NCBI RefSeq assembly: GCF_900143005.1
Contig: NZ_FRCS01000022.1
Coordinates: forward strand, 1-64,000
Source of the DNA: Cryptosporangium aurantiacum
Lineage (GTDB): Bacteria; Actinomycetota; Actinomycetes; Mycobacteriales; Cryptosporangiaceae
Reading direction: 5' to 3'
DNA: 64,000 nucleotides
Positions 57,996 through 64,000 of this stretch are shown here, one piece after another. A program made the position numbers and the translations under genes. How positions within the stretch are numbered: position 1 is the first letter of the stretch; every line of letters begins with the position of its first letter. A model generated the notes under the pieces. It was not told the DNA's origin. It worked only from the letters and a program-made list of their open reading frames with translations, and made no database searches.

Positions 57996-60161
57996 TCACT
58001 CGGCGGGCGGCATCGCCTCGATCGCACGCACCACCGCCTCGCGGGTGAGCGGAAGATCGCGGACACGGACGCCGACCGCGGCGGCGACCGCGTTCGCGAT
58101 CGCCGCCGCCGTCGGGCCCTGGGCCGCCTCGCCCGCACCGACCGACGGTTCGTCGGGGCTCCCGACCAGCGTCACGTCCACCCTGGGCGTTTCGGAGAAC
58201 CGCAGGATCGGATAGTCGTCCCAGGTCACGCTCGTGATCCGGCGCCGGTCGAAGCGGACGCGTTCGGAGAGCGTCCAGCTGGTGGCCTGGGTCGCGCCAC
58301 CCTCGATCTGGTTCCGGACGCCGTCGGGGTTCACGACCCGGCCGACGTCGACCGCGATCCGCAGCGACCGCACCCGGACGTCGTCCACGGCCTCGACCTC
58401 GGCGAGCACGGCGCAGTACGCGCCACGGCCCTTGTACCGGGCGTATCCGAGGCCGCGGCCGACGCCCTCGGGCAGCGGGGCGCCCCAGCCCTCGGCGGCC
58501 GCCGCGAGCACCCGGCGGCCGCGGGGGTCGCTCAGGTGGTCCAACCGGAACGCCAGCGGGTCGGCGCCCGCCAGTGCGGCGGCCTCGTCCAGGAACGACT
58601 CGATCGCGTAGACGTTGAGGAACGCGCCCAGCGATCGCAGTGCCGAGCTCCGGATCGGCGTCCGCAGCAGGCGGTGCCCGACGATCCGGCGGAGCCCGAC
58701 GTCGTAGCCGGGCACCGCGTTGCGCAGCGACCCGTGACCGGCACGCGCAGGCGGGTCGACCGCCGCCGCCAGCGGCCCGGTGGTCGCCCCCGGCCCTGCG
58801 GTGGTGCCCGGCCCTGCGGTGGAGACGTGTTCGGTGGCGAGGAAGCCGGGGATGCCGGCGTAGCCGGGCCGGGCGGTGTGGCCCTGGCTGTAGACGTCGT
58901 ACGACCAGGACGTGAGTCGCCCGCTGGTGTTCAGCGTGGCAGCGACGTCCGCGGTCATCGCCGAACCGAACGGTGCCCAGGCCAGCTCGTCCGCCCGGCT
59001 CCACTGCACCGACACCGGCCGGCCGGGCACCGACCGCGCGAGCAGCACCGCGTCGAACGCGACGTCGTCGGCGCCGTTGTGGCCGTAACAACCGGCCCCC
59101 TCGACGTGCTCGACCGTCACCCGGGCGGGGTCGAGGCCCAGCGCGGCCGCGATCGCGTTCCGCAGTGGATGGACGCCCTGGGTGTGACTCCAGACGTGCA
59201 GCGTGCCGGACGTCCCCCACCGCGCCACCGCACAACTCGGGGCGATCGACGCGTGCGCGAGAAACGGACGGCTGTAGGTCGCCCGCAGCGACAGCGCGCC
59301 CCCCGGCCCCGGACGGCCCGCCCGCCGCGGTCCGGCGCCCGCCGACACGGTGCCCGCCGACACGGTGCCCGCCGACACGGTGCCCGCCGCCGCGGCGTCC
59401 AGCGGCTCGGCGTCCGACGGCTCGTCGTACAGGACTGTGACGTCGTGCGGGCCCGCGCGCAGGTATGCGTCCAGATCGTTCTCGTCGGGAAGCGTGTCGT
59501 GCTCGCGCCAGCGAGCCGACGCGCGGAGCCGTTCCGCGGCCCGCGCCACCGCGGCTTCGTCCGGCCCGACCACGCCGAGGAACGAGCCGTCCCGCACGAC
59601 ACCCGGCCCGGCCTCGGCCGACCGCAACTCCGCACCCGGCGACGGCGGCCGCACGACCCGGCCGAACAGTTGTCCCGGCAGCCGCAGGTCGTGCACGAAG
59701 CGAGAGCGACCCGCGACCTTGTCCGGTAGGTCGAGCCGGGGGACGTTCGTGCCGGTCAACGGCCCCGGCACCATCAGCGGCGCCGAGCGGTCGACCGGCA
59801 CCCGCAGATCGACCAGCGAAGCGAGCGCGGCGTAGGTCGTGTCGACACCCGGCCCGGTGATCCGTCCCTTCTCGACGTGCGTGCCACCGGCCGCGCGCAG
59901 GAACAGTTCCCGGGCGTTGGCCGCGGCCAGCCGCACCGCCGCTCCGGAGTCGGCGACCGACATGCTGCCCGCGGTGAACCCCTCGTCGGGGCCGTCGGTG
60001 GACGCCGGCCGCATCCGGACCTGCGCGAGGTCGACGCCCAGTTCGTCGGCGGCGAGCTGGGCCAGCGCGGTGACGATGCCCTGCCCGAGCTCGACCTTGC
60101 CGACCCGGACGTCGATCGCGCCGTCATCGTGCACGGTGATCCACTGCGCGACCTCACTCAT
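57996..60161 (-). CDS. Molybdopterin-binding subunit of an aldehyde oxidase/IorB-like hydroxylase
   Basis: A 721-residue large subunit of the xanthine-oxidase family. It has the reordered fold of isoquinoline 1-oxidoreductase-type subunits: KVELGQGIVTALAQLAADELGV near the N-terminus, VPRLDLPDKVAGRSRFVHDL, HVWSHTQGVHPLRNAIAAAL, VEGAGCYGHNGADDVAFDA, RTPIRSSALRSLGAFLN, and GAGEAAQGPTAAAIANAV carrying the catalytic Glu. It binds Mo-MCD and hydroxylates an aldehyde or N-heterocycle. Residues near 265-280 hold a GTVSA x3 repeat coded by a 15-bp tandem repeat, and a second Thr/Ala/Gly/Pro run lies near 455. It starts 8 bp before the iron-sulfur gene ends. Confidence 0.87.
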   Translation of the reverse strand: MSEVAQWITVHDDGAIDVRVGKVELGQGIVTALAQLAADELGVDLAQVRMRPASTDGPDEGFTAGSMSVADSGAAVRLAAANARELFLRAAGGTHVEKGRITGPGVDTTYAALASLVDLRVPVDRSAPLMVPGPLTGTNVPRLDLPDKVAGRSRFVHDLRLPGQLFGRVVRPPSPGAELRSAEAGPGVVRDGSFLGVVGPDEAAVARAAERLRASARWREHDTLPDENDLDAYLRAGPHDVTVLYDEPSDAEPLDAAAAGTVSAGTVSAGTVSAGAGPRRAGRPGPGGALSLRATYSRPFLAHASIAPSCAVARWGTSGTLHVWSHTQGVHPLRNAIAAALGLDPARVTVEHVEGAGCYGHNGADDVAFDAVLLARSVPGRPVSVQWSRADELAWAPFGSAMTADVAATLNTSGRLTSWSYDVYSQGHTARPGYAGIPGFLATEHVSTAGPGTTAGPGATTGPLAAAVDPPARAGHGSLRNAVPGYDVGLRRIVGHRLLRTPIRSSALRSLGAFLNVYAIESFLDEAAALAGADPLAFRLDHLSDPRGRRVLAAAAEGWGAPLPEGVGRGLGYARYKGRGAYCAVLAEVEAVDDVRVRSLRIAVDVGRVVNPDGVRNQIEGGATQATSWTLSERVRFDRRRITSVTWDDYPILRFSETPRVDVTLVGSPDEPSVGAGEAAQGPTAAAIANAVAAAVGVRVRDLPLTREAVVRAIEAMPPAE
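59341..59385 (-). repeat. 15-bp tandem repeat in the molybdoenzyme gene
   Basis: Three perfect copies of GCCGACACGGTGCCC coding (minus strand) for a Gly-Thr-Val-Ser-Ala repeat in a surface loop. Confidence 0.9.
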
Positions 60162-60615
60162 CGGCCGCCGCCACGATCGCCGCGACGATCCGGCGGTGGG
60201 CGCCGCAGCGGCAGAGGTTCCGGTCGAGCGCGTCGGCCACCGTCACCTCGTCGGGCGCCGGATCCCGGTCCAGCAGCGCAGCGGCGCTGACCAGGATGCC
60301 GGAGAGGCAGTAGCCGCACTGACCGGCCTGGGTGCGGAGGACGGCCCGTTGCACGGCGTGCAGCGAGGAGCCGTCGGCGAGCCCCTCGACGGTGGTGACT
60401 CGACGGGCGGCGGCCGACGAGATCGGGGTGTCGCACGACGGCACGACCGCGTCGTCGATCCGCACGAAACACGCCCCGCACAGGCCGACGCCGCAGCCGA
60501 ACCGGGTGCCCACCAGGCCCAGCGAGTTCCGCAGGACGTACAGCAGCGGCGTGTCCGGCTCAGTGGTGACCTGCCGCTCGACCCCGTTCACCGTCAGCGC
60601 GAACACCTCAGCCAT
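60154..60615 (-). CDS. [2Fe-2S] subunit of the molybdenum hydroxylase (IorA/CoxS-like)
   Basis: A 153-residue ferredoxin-type subunit with the two cluster sites of the family: Cys41, 46, 49 and 61 (RFGCGVGLCGACFVRIDDAVVPSC) for the plant-type cluster, and Cys100, 103, 135 and 137 (QCGYCLSG, NLCRCGAHRRI) for the helical one. It passes electrons from the molybdenum centre. No FAD subunit gene lies here, so an external acceptor such as a cytochrome is likely. It overlaps both neighbours by 8 bp. Confidence 0.92.
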   Translation of the reverse strand: MAEVFALTVNGVERQVTTEPDTPLLYVLRNSLGLVGTRFGCGVGLCGACFVRIDDAVVPSCDTPISSAAARRVTTVEGLADGSSLHAVQRAVLRTQAGQCGYCLSGILVSAAALLDRDPAPDEVTVADALDRNLCRCGAHRRIVAAIVAAADE

Positions 60616-61258
60616 CGAACACCTCGGGATGTTTCCCGAGCTCGACGCGCGTCCGGCGGATGTGCCCGCTCAGGTACCGCTCGGCGTCCACGGTGTCGCG
60701 GCGGTCGATCGCGTCGAGCAACAGCCGGTGCTCGGCGTTGATCACCCACCGGCGGCTCGGCCCGGACAGCCGCACGAACGCGCGCCGGTAGTGCTGGGTG
60801 GAGTTCCACAGCCGCGTCACCATGCCGGTGAGCTGGTCGAACGGGCAGCCCTGGTAGGTCAGCAGGTGGAACTCCCGGTCCAGCTCGATGAACCGGGAGA
60901 CGTCGGGGTCCGCCTCGATCGCGGTCTGGATCCCGTCCAGCCGGGCGAGGTCGTCGGACGAGAGGTGCGGGATGCTCTCCGCGATCGCCAGCGGCTCGAG
61001 GCGCTCCCGCATCCGGTAGAGGACGTCGACCTCGTGGGCATCGCGGCGCGGCACCCGGGCGCCCTTGTTGGTCTCGTGGTCGAGCAGTCCCTCGGCGGCC
61101 AGCATGCGCAGCGCCTCCCGGACCGGCAGGCGGCTCGCTCCCAGCCGCCGGGCGACGTCCTCCTGGCGGATGCGTTCACCGGGACCGATGTCGCCGCCGA
61201 GGATCGCGGCACGCAGATGGTCGGCAACGCGGTGACTAGTGGGTTCCACGAGCGTCAT
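60608..61258 (-). CDS. GntR family regulator, FadR/FCD subfamily
   Basis: A 216-residue regulator. The winged HTH is SHRVADHLRAAILGGDIGPGERIRQEDVARRLGASRLPVREALRMLAAEGLL; the FCD ligand domain follows (LYRMRERLEPLAIAESIPHL, DREFHLLTYQGC, RRWVINAEHRLLLDAIDRRD) with the usual Asp and His metal ligands. These respond to small organic acids. It is inside the operon between the VOC and molybdoenzyme genes, overlapping both, and probably controls this operon and the divergent 2-oxoacid dehydrogenase. Confidence 0.9.
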   Translation of the reverse strand: MTLVEPTSHRVADHLRAAILGGDIGPGERIRQEDVARRLGASRLPVREALRMLAAEGLLDHETNKGARVPRRDAHEVDVLYRMRERLEPLAIAESIPHLSSDDLARLDGIQTAIEADPDVSRFIELDREFHLLTYQGCPFDQLTGMVTRLWNSTQHYRRAFVRLSGPSRRWVINAEHRLLLDAIDRRDTVDAERYLSGHIRRTRVELGKHPEVFDG

Positions 61259-61737
61259 GATCGGTCGAACGCCTTGCCGTGCGGGTACGAGACCAGCTCG
61301 AACTGCATGCCCCAGGGCGCGAGGAAGTAGACCCACCGCTGGCCCTCGTGCGGACCGCGGCTCGCGGTCGGCTCGCCGAGCACCCGGACCCGGCGCTCGC
61401 GGAGGTACGCGACCGCCGCGTCCAGATCGTCGACGTACAGCGCCACGTGGTGCCCGCCGACGTCGCTGTTTCTCGGCGGCTCCCGACGCTGATCGGGCGC
61501 GGTGTACGCGAACACCTCGAAGATCGCCTGCCCACCGCAGCGGAAGAACCGGTTCTCCGGGATCGTCGCGCGCGGATCCACGTTCAGGTGCTCGGCCATC
61601 CAGCCGTCGTCGGCGGCGAACGGACCGAGCGAGTACAGGTACTCGCAGCCGAGGACGTCGACCAGGAACGTCGTTGCCTCGTCCAGGTCGGGCACCGTGA
61701 ATCCGATGTGGTCCAGTCGCTGCAGTCCCGGCAACAT
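61255..61737 (-). CDS. VOC superfamily protein (glyoxalase/extradiol dioxygenase-like)
   Basis: A 160-residue protein with two beta-alpha-beta-beta-beta modules. Likely metal ligands are His10 (RLDHIGFTVPD), a His in GGHHVALYVDDLDAAV and a Glu in MQFELVSYPHG, the His-His-Glu set of glyoxalase-type members. NVDPRATIPENRFFRCGGQAIFEVFAY is the middle part. Reactions range from lactoylglutathione-type isomerisation to ring cleavage; none can be assigned. It is the first gene of the minus-strand operon and overlaps the GntR gene by 4 bp. Confidence 0.85.
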   Translation of the reverse strand: MLPGLQRLDHIGFTVPDLDEATTFLVDVLGCEYLYSLGPFAADDGWMAEHLNVDPRATIPENRFFRCGGQAIFEVFAYTAPDQRREPPRNSDVGGHHVALYVDDLDAAVAYLRERRVRVLGEPTASRGPHEGQRWVYFLAPWGMQFELVSYPHGKAFDRS

Positions 61738-61797
61738 GGATCCAGGTTAGGCGCCTTTCGGCGCCTGCGACCGGTGATCGCCCGATGATGGATCCAT
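61736..61797. promoter_or_regulatory. Divergent promoter with two ATGGATCCA sites
   Basis: ATGGATCCA occurs at 61736-61744, overlapping the VOC start codon, and at 61788-61797 as the perfect palindrome ATGGATCCAT. A small hairpin AGGCGCC-TTTC-GGCGCCT lies between. Paired palindromes between a GntR-containing operon and a divergent gene are plausible GntR operators. Confidence 0.45.
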
Positions 61798-61841
61798 TCT
61801 TGTGGGACGCTGAGAGCCTCGCCACCGCCGGGGAGGACGCT

Positions 61842-63986
61842 ATGCCAACGCACCGGCCGCTCGAACCGGCCCCGCCGTGGGTCGAGCTGACCACCACCGA
61901 CGACGACTGGGACCGCGCCGATCCGCACCTGCTCACGACGATGCTCAACCAGCTGGTGCTGATCCGGACGTTCGAGGAGTACGTGCTCGAACTGGCCGCC
62001 GACGGCCTGGTGCACGGCCCGGCGCACTCCAGCATCGGCCAGGAGGGCGGCGCGGTCGGCTCGGTGCTCGCGCTGTCCGACGGGGACACCGTGAACGGCT
62101 CGCACCGTGGCCACCATCAGTTCCTCGCGAAGGCGCTGCATCACGTCGTCCCCAAGGGCTTGGATCTTGTGGAGGCGGTCACCGACGACGTACGCACGCT
62201 GGTCTTACGGACCCTCGCCGAGATCTGCGGTCTGGACCGTGGCTTCGGCCACGGCCGGGGCGGATCCATGCACCTGCAGTGGAAGCAGGCCGGTGCGATG
62301 GGGACCAACGCGATCGTCGGCGGCGGGGTCCCGCTGGCCGCCGGCTACGCGTGGGCGCACCGGCAGGCCGGTACCGACGCGGTGTCGGTGACGTACTTCG
62401 GCGACGGGGCGGCCAACATCGGTTCGACGCTGGAGACGCTCAACCTGGCCGCGGCCTGGCGGCTGCCGCTCTGCTTCTTCGTGGAGAACAACCAGTACGC
62501 GGTATCGACGTCGGTGCGCGAGGCCACCGGCGAACCGCGGCTGTCCGCGCGCGGCCCCGGGTTCGGCATCGCGGCCTGGCGGGTCGACGGAATGGATCCG
62601 CTCGCGGTGCACCTGGCGATGACCGAGGCGGTCGCACGGATGCGCGCCGGAGACGGGCCGACGCTCGTCGAAGCGGACACCTACCGCTTCTTCCATCAGA
62701 ACGGGCCGTTCCCGGGCAGCGCGTTCCGCTACCGGACGAAGGAGGAAGAGGCCGCGTGGCGGGCCCGCGATCCGGTCGACCGGGTGACCGGCCACGTTCT
62801 GCGGCGCGGGTTGCTGACCGCCGACCAGGTCGCGGCGGTGCGGGACGCGGCGGCCGAGTTGCTGGCGTCGGCCGGGGAGGTACTGCTGGAGCCCACGGCC
62901 GACGGACGCCGGATCCGTCCCGCGGAGTGGCCCGATCCAGCGTTCGTCGACGTCGGGATCCGTGGTGACCTGCGGGAGCTCAACGACGCGCCGGAGTTCG
63001 CCGGGGAACTGACCGAGATGACGTTCATCGACGCGGTGTCCGGCGTGCTGGGCCGCCGGATGGCCATCGATCCGCGGGTGGTCGTGCTGGGGGAGGACGT
63101 CCACCGGCTGAACGGCGGGACGAACGGCGCCACCCGCGGGCTCGCCGACGCGTTTCCCGGGCGAGTGCTCGGGACGCCGATCAGCGAGAACGCGTTCACC
63201 GGGCTGGGCGGTGGTATCGCGCTGGACGGTCGGTTCCTGCCGGTCGTCGAGTTCATGTACGCGGACTTCATGTGGGTCGCGGCCGACCAGCTGTTCAACC
63301 AGATCGGGAAGGCACGGCACATGTTCGGCGGCGACGGCTCGGTGCCGTTTGTGCTGCGCAGCAAGGTCGCGATGGGGACGGGATACGGGTCGCAGCATTC
63401 GATGGACCCGGCCGGGATCTTCGCGACCGCGCCCGGCTGGCGGATCGTCGCCCCGTCCACGCCGTTCGACTACGTCGGGCTGATGAACACCGCGCTGCGC
63501 TGCGAGGATCCGGTGCTGGTGCTGGAGCACGTCGACCTGTACCCGTCGACCGGGCCGGGGCCGGTGACGGACTTCGACTACTGCTTACCGGTGGGGCGGG
63601 CGGCCGTGCGGCGGGCGGGATCCGCGGTGACCGTGCTCACGTACCTGGGGATGGTGGGCGTCGTCCTGAGTGGCGTCGGCGCGGTCGACGCGGAAGTGAT
63701 CGACCTGCGGTGGCTCGATCGGGCGTCGCTGGACTGGGACACGATCGGGGCGAGCGTCCGGAAGACGAACCGGGTGGTGATCGCCGAGCAGGGGCCGCCG
63801 GGGACGTCGTACGGCGGGTGGCTGGCCGACGAGATCCAGCGACGGTACTTCGATTGGCTGGACGCTCCGGTCGAGCGGATCACCGGCCGGGAGGCGTCGC
63901 CGAGCATCAGTGCGGTGCTGGAGCGGGCCGCGTTGCCGTCGCCGTCGGACGTCGCCGCCGTGCTGGCCGCTCTGGTGGACGGCTGA
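61842..63986 (+). CDS. 2-oxoacid dehydrogenase E1, alpha and beta subunits fused
   Basis: A 714-residue thiamine-diphosphate enzyme joining both E1 subunits. Residues 1-340 are E1-alpha: HSSIGQEGGAVGSVLAL, FGHGRGGSMHLQW, MGTNAIVGGGVPLAAGYAWA and the ThDP motif from FGDGAANIG to VENNQYAVST. Residues 390-714 are E1-beta: MTFIDAVSGVLGRRMAIDPRVVVLGEDV, TPISENAFTGLGGGIAL, EFMYADFMWVAADQL, SMDPAGIFATAPGWRIVAPSTPFD. It decarboxylates a 2-oxoacid (branched-chain or acetoin type) and acylates a lipoyl E2, likely coded next. ATG 61842 follows GGGAGGA. Two TTA codons are present. Confidence 0.9.
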   Translation: MPTHRPLEPAPPWVELTTTDDDWDRADPHLLTTMLNQLVLIRTFEEYVLELAADGLVHGPAHSSIGQEGGAVGSVLALSDGDTVNGSHRGHHQFLAKALHHVVPKGLDLVEAVTDDVRTLVLRTLAEICGLDRGFGHGRGGSMHLQWKQAGAMGTNAIVGGGVPLAAGYAWAHRQAGTDAVSVTYFGDGAANIGSTLETLNLAAAWRLPLCFFVENNQYAVSTSVREATGEPRLSARGPGFGIAAWRVDGMDPLAVHLAMTEAVARMRAGDGPTLVEADTYRFFHQNGPFPGSAFRYRTKEEEAAWRARDPVDRVTGHVLRRGLLTADQVAAVRDAAAELLASAGEVLLEPTADGRRIRPAEWPDPAFVDVGIRGDLRELNDAPEFAGELTEMTFIDAVSGVLGRRMAIDPRVVVLGEDVHRLNGGTNGATRGLADAFPGRVLGTPISENAFTGLGGGIALDGRFLPVVEFMYADFMWVAADQLFNQIGKARHMFGGDGSVPFVLRSKVAMGTGYGSQHSMDPAGIFATAPGWRIVAPSTPFDYVGLMNTALRCEDPVLVLEHVDLYPSTGPGPVTDFDYCLPVGRAAVRRAGSAVTVLTYLGMVGVVLSGVGAVDAEVIDLRWLDRASLDWDTIGASVRKTNRVVIAEQGPPGTSYGGWLADEIQRRYFDWLDAPVERITGREASPSISAVLERAALPSPSDVAAVLAALVDG

Positions 63987-63987
63987 G

Positions 63988-64000
63988 ATGGCCCGACTGC
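63988..64000 (+). CDS. Start of a downstream gene cut by the window edge
   Basis: ATG at 63988, two bases after the E1 stop, reads Met-Ala-Arg-Leu before the window ends. The position fits an E2 dihydrolipoamide acyltransferase gene in the same operon, but four codons cannot prove it. Confidence 0.3.

Overview
The window is about 73% GC with dense, overlapping genes, GTG starts and strongly G/C-ending codons. It has an InhA-type enoyl reductase, a SigJ/ECF41 sigma factor and many LLM (luciferase-like) flavin oxidoreductases. This points to a large-genome, filamentous-type actinomycete (Actinomycetota); I cannot name the genus. I saw no rRNA, tRNA, CRISPR array, transposase or phage gene, so it reads as a chromosomal, metabolically rich region.

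Layout. 0-0.9 kb: short repeats and a frame-broken membrane-protein remnant. 0.9-8.2 kb: GNAT acetyltransferase, two LLM monooxygenases, an MFS transporter and an M20 amidohydrolase, divergent from a double-domain Lrp/AsnC regulator; the set resembles S-alkylcysteine salvage loci. 8.2-14.1 kb: a copper (PHM-like) monooxygenase lipoprotein, two quinone-oxidoreductase-like proteins, a serine beta-lactamase-fold protein, and two repeat-rich spacers, one carrying paired TetR-type operators. 14.1-25.3 kb: a LacI-controlled divergent locus. One arm is LacI, MFS and a periplasmic-binding-like protein. The other is a branched-chain-type ABC importer with a fused permease/ATPase, then an alpha/beta hydrolase, a 3-hydroxyisobutyrate-dehydrogenase-like enzyme and an M24 peptidase-fold protein. 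25.4-34.6 kb: assorted single genes (F420-type oxidoreductase, DUF4352-like protein, carboxylesterase, SnoaL-like protein, ECF41 sigma factor with a crotonase, P450, solute-binding lipoprotein, SDR). 34.7-39.8 kb: a metallo-beta-lactamase-fold hydrolase with a complete carbohydrate ABC importer.

39.8-58.0 kb is the most unusual region and looks like a biosynthetic cluster of a type I cannot match. It holds a flavin-dependent halogenase-like enzyme, a PaaK-like adenylating enzyme, an LLM oxidoreductase, two paralogous ketoreductase-type SDRs, an NTF2-fold protein that could be a dehydratase, a second acyl ligase, and an InhA-like enoyl reductase with altered active-site features. It also holds two LysR regulators, one ketosynthase with an intact Cys-His-His triad, a flavin monooxygenase, an MIO-type aromatic ammonia-lyase/aminomutase, a discrete acyl carrier protein, an esterase and a cation/proton antiporter. 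Inference: an aromatic amino acid is converted by the MIO enzyme, activated, loaded on the carrier, extended and reduced by discrete FAS-like enzymes, then halogenated and oxygenated. No chain-length factor, acyltransferase or canonical dehydratase is visible.

58.0-64.0 kb: a minus-strand operon (VOC protein, FCD-GntR regulator, [2Fe-2S] and molybdopterin subunits of an IorAB-like hydroxylase), divergent from a fused alpha/beta 2-oxoacid dehydrogenase E1 that begins an operon running off the right edge.
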